Assembly: GCF_024357955.1 (NCBI RefSeq)
Contig: NZ_JANEYT010000021.1
Location: 17,135 to 81,134 of the forward strand
Direction: 5' to 3'
Length of the DNA stretch: 64,000 bases
Source: Photobacterium pectinilyticum
Lineage (GTDB): Bacteria > Pseudomonadota > Gammaproteobacteria > Enterobacterales > Vibrionaceae
The translations under genes and the position numbers were made by a program. How positions within the stretch are numbered: the stretch's first letter is position 1; each line of letters begins with the position of its first letter. Below the pieces are notes generated by a model, which worked only from the letters and a program-made list of their open reading frames with translations, did not search any database and was not told where the DNA came from. Below, piece by piece: positions 17,385-26,299 of the stretch.

Positions 17385-17765
17385 CCTTACACCTTAATGT
17401 TCTCGATACACGCTTAACTTATTGTATTATTTTATGCTAATCAAAGGCGCTTTTTTGAAAATGATAAACTCATCACTATTGAAAATATATCTTCATGATT
17501 TTGATCACTAAATTAATGTTTCTTGACGGAATTAAGGTGATATTAATCACGTTAGCGGTTTTATGCCTTTGTTGATTTATTTGTATTATTAAATTATTGT
17601 GACTTAACAATGTATTATGAAGGTGGAATCATTAATTAAGAGTAGGGATAAATAAAAAATTAAAAAAAATTTAGTGAATTTAAATTTTGTTTAATAAAAG
17701 AGAGTTGAGGTTGGGGAAATATCGCTTACCTTTCCCCATAAATAAAACCACCATAAAAACAATGG
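17385..17765. other. AT-rich intergenic region upstream of the tct operon
   Basis: No coding frame is convincing in these 381 bases. It should hold the promoter for the 16905-17384 gene and tct. A GTGA-N6-TCAC palindrome at 17537-17550 is the only clear operator-like site. A GGGGAAA/TTTCCCC inverted repeat lies near 17715-17737. Confidence 0.5.
17536..17551. promoter_or_regulatory. CRP-like operator
   Basis: GGTGATATTAATCACG has GTGA-N6-TCAC, the core of the CRP (cAMP receptor protein) site. It lies about 150 bases upstream of the first gene of the tct operon. Carboxylate uptake is often under catabolite control; the link is inferred. Confidence 0.4.
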
Positions 17766-17957
17766 CTATAGTAGCCCAGCTTCACGAGCTTGGTGGAGTA
17801 CTGCTGGGTCAACAAGTGCGTAGGCAGCATCCCATAACGAGGCAATGTACAGTTTTTCCTGCCCTTTTGATTGTCGCTCGAGCTGATCCAGCATATATAA
17901 CTCATCAAGGGTTAATGGTCTGGTAAACAATTCCTTAGCTAATTTAAGTTTTTCCAT
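17766..17957 (-). CDS. Small unknown protein
   Basis: Frame of 63 residues (MEKLKLAKELFTRPLTLDEL...). Residues look protein-like, with amphipathic helices and no membrane segment. A good GGAG lies 8 bases before the ATG. I do not recognise the family. It stands alone between the tct operon promoter region and the isomerase gene. Confidence 0.55.
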   Translation of the reverse strand: MEKLKLAKELFTRPLTLDELYMLDQLERQSKGQEKLYIASLWDAAYALVDPAVLHQAREAGLL

Positions 17958-18338
17958 CTGCCTAACTCCGCAATACTAAATTGCAAAGTTAACTGTGCTC
18001 AAATCATTGGTTGCCGAGTAAAGGTGTTAGGCCAGCAAACTTTTCAATTTAGGCTTTATCAAGGCTCAATATACCCCTGAATCAAGCTAATTGTAGGCAG
18101 TGATGAATCTTAGTTTCTTTGTTCTAACTTTTATCTATACCCTAGCTGTTGCTGTCTTGCATTAGCGTGATCGATACCGCAGTTGCTGGCTTTCTAAACG
18201 GCTTTGAATAAGGATTAGATCTAGGTTAAACATCGGTAGCTATTGTTGTAGAGGGTTACAGAGAAAAGTTGACTGGAGTAGCGGATTATTCATTTGGGTA
18301 CATAACTAAAATGAGTATCACTGAAGGGAGGCGCCATT
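17958..18338. other. Intergenic region, nothing identified
   Basis: About 380 bases between two divergent genes. Promoters for both should lie here. I see no repeat copy, no RNA gene and no convincing frame. Confidence 0.5.
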
Positions 18339-19184
18339 TTGAACGATATGAATTTAACACCGGTATCTGCAGGCCATTTAATGACCCGGCGGGAGCAGGG
18401 CGTTTTGACCATTACTATGAATCGTCCAGGCAAGTTAAATGGCTGGACCATGGCGATGATGAATGCCCTCAAAGAGGTTTTTGAAAAGGCAAACGGCGAG
18501 GATAGCGTTAAAGCTGTTATCTTAACCGGTGCGGGAAACTATTATTCTGCCGGGGTGAACCTCAGTGGTACCTTAAAGTTAATGCCACCGCGTAAGTTGC
18601 GAGAGTTAATTGCTGAAAATAACCAAGCGTTGTTCGATGTTTTCCTTGGTTGCACTAAGCCATTGTTGATTGCAGTAAATGGCCCAGCAATCGGTGCCAG
18701 CGTCACATCAGCGACACTCGCCAATGGCATCATTGCGGCTGATAATGCAACATTTTCGACGCCCTTTGCGGCATTAGGGGTTACTCCTGAAGGCTGTTCC
18801 AGTGTGCATTTACCTCGCTTGATTGGAGAAGAAAGTGCTCAGCGAATGCTTGGGGCTGAGGGATGGAAACCTGATGCTCAACAAGCCCTAGCTATCGGTT
18901 TAATTCAAGATGTCGCTCCGCAAACAGAGCTGATGGAGAGGGCCGATTATATTGTTCGACAATGGCTTGAAGAAGGGAAACAACGAGAGCTTTTAGCTGG
19001 AAGTGAGATCGATGAGCTTCGGAAGGTGAATGCCGATGAGTCTCAGCAGTTAGCCGATGCCTTTTTGAAAGCCGCTTTTCTTAAACACCAAGCACAGTTC
19101 TTATGGCGAAAGAAAAAGTTTATGCCATCAATGGTGTTTTGGCTGCTTTGGGGGGCGAGGCCTTTGTGGAAGTTATGGCTCTAA
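18339..19184 (+). CDS. Delta3,delta2-enoyl-CoA isomerase (crotonase family, ECI2-like)
   Basis: Crotonase-fold protein of 281 residues. The oxyanion-hole segments are YYSAGVNLSG near residue 68 and NGPAIGASVT near 110. The single catalytic Glu is in TPEGCSS near residue 150, the sequence signature of the ECI2/PECI isomerases, which shift double bonds of unsaturated acyl-CoAs for beta-oxidation. A TTG start at 18339 is chosen because GGGAGG lies 7 bases ahead; the ATG three codons later would be 16 bases from that site. The C-terminus is hydrophobic (MVFWLLWGARPLWKLWL). It appears monocistronic. Confidence 0.82.
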   Translation: MNDMNLTPVSAGHLMTRREQGVLTITMNRPGKLNGWTMAMMNALKEVFEKANGEDSVKAVILTGAGNYYSAGVNLSGTLKLMPPRKLRELIAENNQALFDVFLGCTKPLLIAVNGPAIGASVTSATLANGIIAADNATFSTPFAALGVTPEGCSSVHLPRLIGEESAQRMLGAEGWKPDAQQALAIGLIQDVAPQTELMERADYIVRQWLEEGKQRELLAGSEIDELRKVNADESQQLADAFLKAAFLKHQAQFLWRKKKFMPSMVFWLLWGARPLWKLWL

Positions 19185-19281
19185 TCTAAAGTATTTGCTG
19201 GTGTTCTAGCCAGGGGCGTGAACGAAAAGTGATTATTTGGCACTGAGTGCTGAATAAGTGACCGGTTGGATGGTTTGGGGG

Positions 19282-19310
19282 TTTACAATGGATCTCAAGC
19301 GAATTAATAT
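19282..19310 (+). promoter_or_regulatory. Sigma70 promoter of tRNA-Ser
   Basis: TTTACA, a 17-base spacer, then TAATAT, followed by a GC-rich discriminator (ACGCCGC) 12 bases before the tRNA. The same layout stands ahead of the second tRNA-Ser copy at 40411. Confidence 0.75.
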
Positions 19311-19322
19311 ACGCCGCATAAC

Positions 19323-19413
19323 GGAGAGATGGCTGAGTGGTTGAAAGCACCGGTCTTGAAAACCGGCATACGTTTGTAGCGTATCTAGGGTTCAAATCCC
19401 TATCTCTCCGCCA
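19323..19413 (+). tRNA. tRNA-Ser (anticodon UGA)
   Basis: 91 bases with encoded CCA. Acceptor stem GGAGAGA/TCTCTCC, D-loop GGCTGAGTGGTTGAAA, anticodon loop CTTGAAA giving UGA, a long class II variable arm (CATACGTTTGTAGCGTATC) and T-loop GGTTCAAATCC. Identical to the copy at 40411. Confidence 0.97.
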
Positions 19414-19451
19414 CATTTTAATAGTCAGTATTTTTACTGGCTGTTTGACTT

Positions 19452-19499
19452 CTGGGGAAGTAGGGTTCAAATCCTCCATTCCCAGAGCGTCTCCACCAC
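19452..19499 (+). pseudogene. Partial tRNA-like remnant
   Basis: GTAGGGTTCAAATCCTCC looks like a T-arm and the segment ends in CTCCACCA, but there is no matching 5' half. It lies between the tRNA-Ser and tRNA-Asp genes and is probably the decayed 3' part of a tRNA copy. Confidence 0.45.
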
Positions 19500-19542
19500 A
19501 TTCTAGAAATTGGATGGTTACCATCGAGTTTCATACAGAATT

Positions 19543-19619
19543 GGAGCGGTAGTTCAGTTGGTTAGAATACCGGCCTGTCACGCCGGGGGTCGCGGGTTCG
19601 AGTCCCGTCCGCTCCGCCA
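19543..19619 (+). tRNA. tRNA-Asp (anticodon GUC)
   Basis: 77 bases with encoded CCA. Acceptor stem GGAGCGG/CCGCTCC, anticodon loop CTGTCAC giving GUC, T-loop GGTTCGAGTCC. Followed at once by an intrinsic terminator. Confidence 0.97.
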
Positions 19620-19627
19620 CTACATTG

Positions 19628-19657
19628 AAGCCTCGTCAGAAATGACGGGGCTTTTTT
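19628..19657 (+). terminator. Terminator of the tRNA-Asp transcript
   Basis: AAGCCTCGTCA-GAAA-TGACGGGGCTT stem followed by TTTT, 8 bases after the CCA of tRNA-Asp. Confidence 0.85.
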
Positions 19658-19697
19658 GTATGTGTTGAATTTAAGCGTTCGCCCTTCGGTCGAATGA

Positions 19698-19750
19698 GTC
19701 CCGGTCGAGTGCGACCCCAGCCGCTCCGCCACTACAACGAAGCCTCGTCA
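19698..19750 (+). pseudogene. Duplicated 3' end of tRNA-Asp with half its terminator
   Basis: CCGCTCCGCCACTACA followed by GAAGCCTCGTCA repeats the end of tRNA-Asp and the first terminator arm at 19610-19638. The T-arm is scrambled, no 5' half is present and the second terminator arm is missing. Confidence 0.6.
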
Positions 19751-19753
19751 AAC

Positions 19754-19785
19754 AAAAAAAGCCACTTCTGATTGCTCAGAAGTGG
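19754..19785 (-). terminator. Terminator of ahpF
   Basis: On the minus strand GCCACTTCTGA-GCAA-TCAGAAGTGGC is followed by seven T. The 11-bp stem is perfect and lies about 50 bases past the ahpF stop. Confidence 0.88.
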
Positions 19786-19835
19786 CGTCGTAATGTCGAC
19801 AAAAGAACGATAATGCTTAAGGCTAGATAAATTCC

Positions 19836-21428
19836 TTATGCTGTCTCGGCCGCTTTAGCGGGTGCTGGGTTGCGGATTAAGTAATCGAAAGCACCTAAGC
19901 TTGCTTTGGCTCCTTCACCCATCGCGATAATGATTTGTTTGTATGGGACTGTTGTTACATCACCCGCTGCAAATACACCCTTCATAGATGTTGCACCGTG
20001 TGCGTTAATCTCGATTTCACCACGTGGTGATAGCTCAACGTTAGTCCCTTTCAACCATTCGCTGTTTGGCATAAGGCCGATTTGGACAAATATACCCGCG
20101 AGTTCGATTTGCTTCAGTTCATCGGTATTACGGTCTTTGTACTCAAGACCTGTTACTCGGTTACCATCACCCAGAACTTGGGTTGTCTGTGCCATCTTGA
20201 TGATTTCGATGTTCGGCGTTGCGTTCGCTTTATCAATCAGTACTTGGTCTGCTCGTAGCGTATCAGCAAATTCAAGAACCGTTACGTGCTCAACGATACC
20301 GGCTAGGTCGATAGCCGCTTCGATGCCAGAGTTACCGCCACCAATCACGGCTGTTTTCTTGCCTTTGAACAATGGGCCATCGCAGTGTGGGCAGTAAGCG
20401 ACACCTTTATTACGGTATTCTTGCTCACCAGGAACATTCATCTCGCGCCAGCGCGCACCTGTACTTGTGATGACAGTACGAGCTTTCAATACTGCACCGC
20501 TTTCTAGTTCCACATGGATATAACCATCGGTTGTTTCTTCTGCGTCGATGATATTGGCTGCGCGCTGCTCAGTCATTATCTCGACACCGTATTCTTTTAC
20601 GTGTTCTTCCAGGCTTGCGACCAACTTAGGGCCGGTTGTCGCTTTCACTGAAATAAAGTTCTCGATAGCCATGGTATCCATCACTTGGCCACCAAAACGC
20701 TCTGCCACGACACCGGTGCGAATGCCTTTACGGGCTGCGTAGATTGCCGCTGAAGAACCTGCAGGACCGCCACCAACAACGAGAACATCAAACGGCTCTT
20801 GCTTGTTTAGGTTTGCCGCTTTCTTTTCTACCGCAGTTGTATCGACTTTATTTAGGATTTCAGCCAGTGACATACGGCCTTGGCCAAATAACTCACCGTT
20901 GATAAATACGCTTGGCACCGCCATGATGTCGCGAGATTTTACTTCGTCTTGGAATGCTGCGCCGTCAATCATGGTTGTTTTAATTAGCGGGTTAATAGCA
21001 GACATCATGTTGAATGCTTGAACGACTTCTGGACAGTTCTGGCATGACAGTGAAATGAAGATCTCAACGTTCAAGGGTTGGTTAAGTTCTTTGATTTGTT
21101 CGATTGTTTCCGCTTCGAGTTTAATTGGGTGACCACCACTATGAAGCAGTGCTAGCACTAGAGAGGTAAACTCGTGTCCCATTGGCAGGCCGGCAAATCC
21201 AATTGCTGTGCCTTTTTCTTGGTTCACCACCTGCATGATTGGCTGGCGCGAACTGGCGCTGTCATCACGGGTGACGATAATTTTGTTTGTTAGAGACGCG
21301 ATATCATCTGCTAAAGCCTGAAGCTTGTTAGCGGTTTCGCTGCCATCAAGGCTAAGTACTAGCTGTACATCGGTTTTTAGGTTTTCTAGGTATGCTTTAA
21401 GCTGCTGCTTCATTGCTTGATCTAACAT
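19836..21428 (-). CDS. ahpF: Alkyl hydroperoxide reductase subunit F
   Basis: Flavoprotein of 530 residues that uses NADH to re-reduce AhpC. The N-terminal double-thioredoxin domain has the redox pair CQNC near residue 130 (CHNC in E. coli). The thioredoxin-reductase-like part has the FAD motif [10 protein letters not shown] near 218, the disulfide CPHC near 345 and the NAD motif [10 protein letters not shown] near 362. The start is the ATG at 21428 ([11 protein letters not shown]), matching the family; the longer frame is not needed. It follows ahpC by about 210 bases. Confidence 0.96.
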   Translation of the reverse strand: MLDQAMKQQLKAYLENLKTDVQLVLSLDGSETANKLQALADDIASLTNKIIVTRDDSASSRQPIMQVVNQEKGTAIGFAGLPMGHEFTSLVLALLHSGGHPIKLEAETIEQIKELNQPLNVEIFISLSCQNCPEVVQAFNMMSAINPLIKTTMIDGAAFQDEVKSRDIMAVPSVFINGELFGQGRMSLAEILNKVDTTAVEKKAANLNKQEPFDVLVVGGGPAGSSAAIYAARKGIRTGVVAERFGGQVMDTMAIENFISVKATTGPKLVASLEEHVKEYGVEIMTEQRAANIIDAEETTDGYIHVELESGAVLKARTVITSTGARWREMNVPGEQEYRNKGVAYCPHCDGPLFKGKKTAVIGGGNSGIEAAIDLAGIVEHVTVLEFADTLRADQVLIDKANATPNIEIIKMAQTTQVLGDGNRVTGLEYKDRNTDELKQIELAGIFVQIGLMPNSEWLKGTNVELSPRGEIEINAHGATSMKGVFAAGDVTTVPYKQIIIAMGEGAKASLGAFDYLIRNPAPAKAAETA

Positions 21429-21640
21429 AATCGTGCCTACTCTTAAATTCTGTTTCTTGGTATTGACCAATACCTTCTTGCTTTAAAGGAATATAAAAAG
21501 GGGGCGCAAGTCGGCAAACATTTTGTGGGATGGATTGTTTTTGGCTGCGGATAGCTTGTTTGGGGCGGCACGCCCAGCCCTTTAGGAGGTAGGCCAAAGC
21601 GTGCCTGTCAAACCGAATAGTGTCCGCTATTCAGTTGATT

Positions 21641-22198
21641 TTAGATTTTACCAACAAGGTCTAGAGATGGCGCTAGAGTCTCTTCGCCCTCTTTCCATTT
21701 TGCTGGGCAAACTTCACCTGGGTTAGCCGCTACGTATTGTGCTGCTTTAACCTTGCGTAGTAGGTCTTCAGCGTCACGACCAATACCTTCAGCAGTGATT
21801 TCCATCGCTTGGATAACGCCTTCTGGGTCGATGAGGAAAGTCGCGCGGTCTGCAAGGCCTTGACCTTCACGCATTACGTTGAAGTTGTTGGTGATAGTGC
21901 CAGTTTGGTCACCTACCATGAAGTACTCGATAGTACCGATCTTGTCAGATGTATCGTGCCACGCTTTGTGAGAGAAGTGCGTGTCAGTTGATACTGAGTA
22001 AACCTCTACGCCACGAGACTGAAGTTCTGCGTACTTTTCTTGCAGGTCAACAAGCTCTGTTGGACATACAAAAGTGAAATCTGCTGGGTAGAAGAAGAAT
22101 ACAGCCCACTTACCTTTTACGTCTTGTTCTGTGATTTCTACGAACTCGCCGTTTTTGAATGCTGTTGCCTGGAATGGTTTGATTTCTGAATTGATCAT
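21641..22198 (-). CDS. ahpC: Alkyl hydroperoxide reductase subunit C (2-Cys peroxiredoxin)
   Basis: Peroxiredoxin of 185 residues that reduces hydrogen peroxide and organic peroxides. The peroxidatic Cys lies in [10 protein letters not shown] near residue 47 and the resolving Cys in GEVCPAKW near 166. AhpF recycles it. AAAGAGAG lies just before the ATG. An OxyR-type operator about 90-120 bases upstream suggests peroxide induction. Confidence 0.97.
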   Translation of the reverse strand: MINSEIKPFQATAFKNGEFVEITEQDVKGKWAVFFFYPADFTFVCPTELVDLQEKYAELQSRGVEVYSVSTDTHFSHKAWHDTSDKIGTIEYFMVGDQTGTITNNFNVMREGQGLADRATFLIDPEGVIQAMEITAEGIGRDAEDLLRKVKAAQYVAANPGEVCPAKWKEGEETLAPSLDLVGKI

Positions 22199-22283
22199 GC
22201 TTTAACTCTCTTTCTTATTTATCGTGTTTGACGCTGTCCTGCGTCGATGGAGTTATAATGCAATACCACCGAAAAATTTAGAA

Positions 22284-22320
22284 ATCGGACGTTTCTATTG
22301 ATTTGATAGGTGAAACCTAT
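22284..22320. promoter_or_regulatory. OxyR operator upstream of ahpC
   Basis: ATAGGTGAAACCTAT (22306-22320) is an exact ATAG-N-T-N3-A-N-CTAT element. A second, weaker element (ATCGGACGTTTCTAT, 22284-22298) stands 7 bases away, the spacing OxyR tetramers require. It lies 86-122 bases upstream of the ahpC ATG. Confidence 0.75.
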
Positions 22321-22321
22321 C

Positions 22322-22486
22322 TAATACTAACCGACATAAATATCTGATCAGTCTTGCAGGTTAAAACCGCTGTTCTCTGCGTTAGATATTTTGTAATTAG
22401 AGTCACTAGTTACAAAATATCTGCCTTGATAACAACGATTTTTCCAGTGCAAATACTTGATCAACGACTTATCCAAATTGGTATAA
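22322..22486. repeat. Dispersed hairpin repeat, copy 2 (with perfect inner palindrome)
   Basis: 165 bases from TAATACTAACCGACATAAAT to CAAATTGGTATAA. The centre holds AGATATTTTGTAA (22384-22396) and its exact reverse complement (22410-22422), a 13-bp inverted repeat that the other copies keep only in part. It sits directly next to the OxyR site upstream of ahpC. Confidence 0.85.
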
Positions 22487-22604
22487 GAAAACAAGCCGTC
22501 ATAGAAAGAAGCTATTAAAAGTAAACTCGATTTTTAATAGCTTGAGGCTTATGAACGCTTTTTGGCGATGATAGAGAAAAGCCTGAGGACCATAGGACGA
22601 GATA

Positions 22605-22632
22605 TAAAAAAGCCAGGCAAAATGCCTGGCTT
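22605..22632 (-). terminator. Terminator of tkt
   Basis: On the minus strand AAGCCAGGCATTTTGCCTGGC followed by TTTTTT; stem of 8 bp, about 25 bases past the transketolase stop. Confidence 0.88.
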
Positions 22633-22654
22633 GAAAGGTAATGGCTATTTTTGC

Positions 22655-24646
22655 TTACGCAAGTAGCTCTTTAGCTGTTTCAACGACGTTCTCGGTTGTG
22701 AAGCCGAACATCTTGAATAGCTCGCCTGCCGGTGCAGACTCGCCGAAGCTTGTCATACCGATGATACGGCCGTCGAAACCAACGTATTTGTACCAGAAGT
22801 CAGCAATACCCGCTTCGATAGCAATACGCGCAGTGACGTCAGATGGCAGTACCGCTTCACGATATGCTGCGTCTTGCTTGTCAAATGCATCTGTAGCAGG
22901 CATAGACACTACGCGTACTTTCTTACCTTCAGCTGTTAGTTCAGCGGCAGCACTTACTGCTAGCTCAACTTCAGAGCCGGTGGCGATAAGGATAAGCTCT
23001 GGCTTACCTTCACAATCTTTCAGGATGTAGCCACCCTTAGCGATGTCAGCCACTTGTGCTTCAGAACGCGGCTGCTGGGCTAGGTTCTGGCGTGAGAAGA
23101 TCAGCGCTGTCGGGCCGTCTTTACGTTCGATAGCCAGTTTCCAAGCCACCGCGGATTCAACCTGATCACATGGACGCCATGTGCTCATGTTTGGTGTCAG
23201 ACGAAGTGATGCAATTTGCTCAACCGGTTGGTGAGTCGGACCATCTTCACCCAGACCGATAGAATCGTGAGTGTATACCTGGATGTTCTGCACTTTCATC
23301 AGTGCGGCCATACGCATTGCGTTACGCGCGTATTCCATGAACATCAGGAAGGTTGCACCGTAAGGTACGAAACCGCCGTGTAGTGCGATACCGTTCATGA
23401 TCGCGGTCATACCGAATTCACGAACACCGTAGTGGATGTAGTTGCCTGAGAAGTCTTTCGCTTCTAGCGACTTTGAACCAGACCACATTGTTAGGTTTGA
23501 AGGTGCAAGGTCAGCAGAGCCGCCCATGAACTCAGGTAGCATCTGGCCGAATGCTTCAAGCGCGTTTTGAGACGCTTTACGTGATGCAATGTTAGCTGGG
23601 TTGGCTTGCAGATCAGCGATGATAGCGTTCGCCTTCTCTTCCCACTCAGCAGGCAGATCGCCATTTACGCGGCGTTTGAATTCAGCTGCCAGCTCAGGGT
23701 GTGCTGCTTCATAAGCTGCAAGTTTCTCGTTCCACGCTGCTTCCTTAGCTGCGCCTGCTTCTTTCGCATCCCACTCTGAGTAAACTTCCGACGGAATTTC
23801 AAAAGGACCGTGCTCCCAGCCTAGTTGTGTACGAGTTGCTGCAATTTCTTCAGCGCCTAATGGTGCACCGTGACAGTCGTGTGTACCTGATTTGTTTGGA
23901 GAACCAAAGCCGATCACTGTTTTAGTACAGATAAGCGTTGGACGAGGATCTGCTTTAGCCACTTCAATTGCAGCATTGATTGCTTCTGAATCGTGACCAT
24001 CTACTGCTGGTATTACGTGCCAGCCGTATGCTTCGAAACGCTTAGGTGTATCATCAGAGAACCAACCTTCAACGTGACCGTCGATAGAGATACCGTTGTC
24101 ATCCCAGAAGGCGATCAGCTTGCCTAGACCTAGAGTACCAGCAAGAGAACACGCTTCGTGAGAGATCCCTTCCATCAGACAGCCGTCGCCCATGAAGGCG
24201 TATGTGTGGTGGTCGACGATGTCGTGGCCGTCACGGTTGAACTGCGCAGCCATGGCTTTCTCTGCCATTGCCATACCCACAGCATTGGTGATGCCTTGGC
24301 CTAGTGGGCCAGTTGTTGTTTCAATACCTGGCGCATAACCATATTCTGGGTGGCCTGGTGTTTTTGAGTGAAGTTGACGGAAGTTTTTCAGATCGTTAAT
24401 TGACAGCTCGTAACCTGTAAGGTGAAGCAGTGAGTAGATCAGCATTGAACCGTGGCCGTTAGACAGCACGAAGCGGTCGCGGTCAGCCCACTCAGGGTTT
24501 TGTGGATTGTGGTTCATGTGGCCACGCCACAATACTTCGGCAATATCAGCCATACCCATAGGAGCTCCAGGGTGACCAGAGTTTGCCTGTTGTACACCGT
24601 CCATGCTCAGGGCACGGATTGCATTTGCCAACACTTTACGTTCCAT
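22655..24646 (-). CDS. tkt: Transketolase
   Basis: Thiamine-diphosphate enzyme of 663 residues of the non-oxidative pentose phosphate pathway, moving two-carbon units between sugar phosphates. The N-terminus ([21 protein letters not shown]), the ThDP motif starting GDGCLMEG near residue 153 and the substrate loop with His at [12 protein letters not shown] are clear. The start is the ATG at 24646, with GTGGA 8 bases ahead; the GTG at 24658 is part of that site. It lies 82 bases after tal with a hairpin between. A tal-tkt pair is typical of the small chromosome of Vibrio, so this window may belong to chromosome 2 (inference). Confidence 0.96.
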   Translation of the reverse strand: MERKVLANAIRALSMDGVQQANSGHPGAPMGMADIAEVLWRGHMNHNPQNPEWADRDRFVLSNGHGSMLIYSLLHLTGYELSINDLKNFRQLHSKTPGHPEYGYAPGIETTTGPLGQGITNAVGMAMAEKAMAAQFNRDGHDIVDHHTYAFMGDGCLMEGISHEACSLAGTLGLGKLIAFWDDNGISIDGHVEGWFSDDTPKRFEAYGWHVIPAVDGHDSEAINAAIEVAKADPRPTLICTKTVIGFGSPNKSGTHDCHGAPLGAEEIAATRTQLGWEHGPFEIPSEVYSEWDAKEAGAAKEAAWNEKLAAYEAAHPELAAEFKRRVNGDLPAEWEEKANAIIADLQANPANIASRKASQNALEAFGQMLPEFMGGSADLAPSNLTMWSGSKSLEAKDFSGNYIHYGVREFGMTAIMNGIALHGGFVPYGATFLMFMEYARNAMRMAALMKVQNIQVYTHDSIGLGEDGPTHQPVEQIASLRLTPNMSTWRPCDQVESAVAWKLAIERKDGPTALIFSRQNLAQQPRSEAQVADIAKGGYILKDCEGKPELILIATGSEVELAVSAAAELTAEGKKVRVVSMPATDAFDKQDAAYREAVLPSDVTARIAIEAGIADFWYKYVGFDGRIIGMTSFGESAPAGELFKMFGFTTENVVETAKELLA

Positions 24647-24680
24647 ATTTGTATCCACTATGAATTTGTTTTAATCGAAA

Positions 24681-24710
24681 AAGGAAGAAAGCGGCAATTG
24701 GCCGCTTTCT
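24681..24710 (-). terminator. Hairpin between tal and tkt
   Basis: On the minus strand GAAAGCGGC-CAATT-GCCGCTTTC followed by TTCCTTTTT. It stands just past the tal stop and before tkt, so it probably lowers read-through or stabilises the tal mRNA. Confidence 0.65.
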
Positions 24711-24728
24711 AAAATTATATCTGCAGGG

Positions 24729-25679
24729 TTATAGACGCTCTGCAATCATTGTTTCAAGCTTGCCCTGATCGACAGCGAAGTTACGGATACCTTCTGCCAG
24801 TTTCTCAACAGCCATTGGATCTTGGTTGTGATCCCATAGGAACTCAGCATGAGTCATTGCTGCAGGACGTTCTTTAGTGCCGTTAGAGTCGATTAGCTTC
24901 TCTACCACTTCACCTTCAGCTGCTTCTAGTTCAGCCAATAATTGAGGGGCGATAGTTAGACGGTCACAACCAGCAAGTTCTAGGATCTCGCCGATGTTAC
25001 GGAAGCTTGCGCCCATAACCACAGTCTTGTAACCGTGCTCTTTGTAGTAGTTGTAGATGCTAGATACAGAAATAACACCTGGATCTTCTTGAGCGTCGAA
25101 GTCACGACCTTCTTTGGCTTTGTACCAGTCCATGATGCGGCCAACAAAAGGAGAAATCAGGTAAACACCGGCTTCGGCACAAGCGCGCGCCTGGGCAAAT
25201 GAGAATAGAAGAGTCAGGTTACAGTTGATACCTTCTTTTTCCAGTACTTCTGCAGCGCGGATACCTTCCCAGGTAGAAGCTAGTTTGATCAGGATGCGGT
25301 CATTCGTAATACCGGCATCGTTGTACATTTTGATTAGCTGACGTGCCTTTTTAATGCTGCCTTCAGTGTCGTAAGAAAGACGCGCATCAACTTCGGTAGA
25401 AATACGTCCAGGGACCACATTTAGGATCTCTTTACCAATGCTAACGGCTAGCATGTCACAGGTGTCTTGGATTTGTTGTTTTTTGTTATCACTCTGTGTT
25501 TTTGCGTAAGCAATAGATTGTTCGATAAGAGGAGCGTATTCGGCAATTTGAGCCGCTTTAAGGATCAGAGATGGGTTAGTGGTCGCATCTTCTGGCTTGT
25601 ACTTACTGATAGCTTCAATATCGCCGGTATCAGCAACAACAGTAGTTAGCGCGCGCAGTTGTTCCAGTTTAGTGCTCAT
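24729..25679 (-). CDS. tal: Transaldolase
   Basis: Class I aldolase of 316 residues, pentose phosphate pathway partner of transketolase. The N-terminus [30 protein letters not shown] near residue 31 and the Schiff-base Lys in [13 protein letters not shown] near 132 all match TalA/TalB. The ATG at 25679 is chosen from this match; the 12 residues before it are not family-like. The following gene is tkt. Confidence 0.96.
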   Translation of the reverse strand: MSTKLEQLRALTTVVADTGDIEAISKYKPEDATTNPSLILKAAQIAEYAPLIEQSIAYAKTQSDNKKQQIQDTCDMLAVSIGKEILNVVPGRISTEVDARLSYDTEGSIKKARQLIKMYNDAGITNDRILIKLASTWEGIRAAEVLEKEGINCNLTLLFSFAQARACAEAGVYLISPFVGRIMDWYKAKEGRDFDAQEDPGVISVSSIYNYYKEHGYKTVVMGASFRNIGEILELAGCDRLTIAPQLLAELEAAEGEVVEKLIDSNGTKERPAAMTHAEFLWDHNQDPMAVEKLAEGIRNFAVDQGKLETMIAERL

Positions 25680-26088
25680 AAATATCGACCTTATTCTCGT
25701 TGGGCTTTGTTTCAATGCTAGCTAAAATTCCGGCTAGTAAAGTCATAAGTACGTCTTCTTAACCTTTCCTTATCAGACCAAAAATAATGTTGGTGAGCGG
25801 ATGGATCGATTAAGAACAATTGGTTATTCGATAATTAGCGTTTTGGCATATTTTGTCAATCATAAATCTTCTTAAACCCTGATTTGATCTCAATTTTTAC
25901 TCGATTTGCGCTTGTTAGGCCGTATTTGTCAGTTTTTAGGGCAATAATCGCAAGTGAGCATGAATTTCCAGACTGAGCATATGATCCGTATGGTGATCAT
26001 ATGGTTAATTGTGGGGCGTTCACTTAACGAAGGACAGTTTTTTCCTCTAGCTGTGATGAGCTGTTGTCCATAAGCAAAACGACGGACC

Positions 26089-26224
26089 CTTGCTGGTTAA
26101 AACCGCTGTTCTCTGCGTTAGATATTTTGTAATTAGAGCCACTAGTTACTGCAATATCTGCCTTGATAACAACGATTTTTCCAGTGCAAATACTTGATCA
26201 GCGACTTATCCAGATTGGTATTAA
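26089..26224. repeat. Dispersed hairpin repeat, copy 3 (5' end missing)
   Basis: Starts inside the element at CTTGCTGGTTAAAACC and continues to CAGATTGGTATTAA. It keeps the inner cassette (GTTAGATATTTTGTAATTAG..) but the first ~32 bases with the TAATACCAAC end are absent. Confidence 0.8.
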
Positions 26225-26243
26225 TGAAGGCCGAGGTGTGTAA

Positions 26244-26272
26244 AACCCAAGCGTCTTGACGTCACTTGGGTT
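26244..26272 (-). terminator. Weak terminator of the hybrid kinase gene
   Basis: AACCCAAG and CTTGGGTT form an 8-bp stem with a 13-base loop about 30 bases past the stop at 26300. On the minus strand only a short TTTT follows. Confidence 0.4.
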
Positions 26273-26299
26273 ATAGGTCTTGATGTGATTAATTACACA

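Larger units (their letters stand above)
25680..26299. other. Long intergenic region upstream of tal
   Basis: 620 bases without a convincing gene. The first ~250 bases are AT-rich and should carry the tal promoter. The rest holds hairpin repeat copy 3 (26089-26224) and an AACCCAAG/CTTGGGTT inverted repeat (26244-26272) past the kinase stop. Confidence 0.5.

Noticed and set aside
18269..18484. 71-residue frame at the start of the enoyl-CoA isomerase
   Set aside because: It overlaps the isomerase start in another frame and does not resemble a protein; the isomerase frame has the ribosome site.
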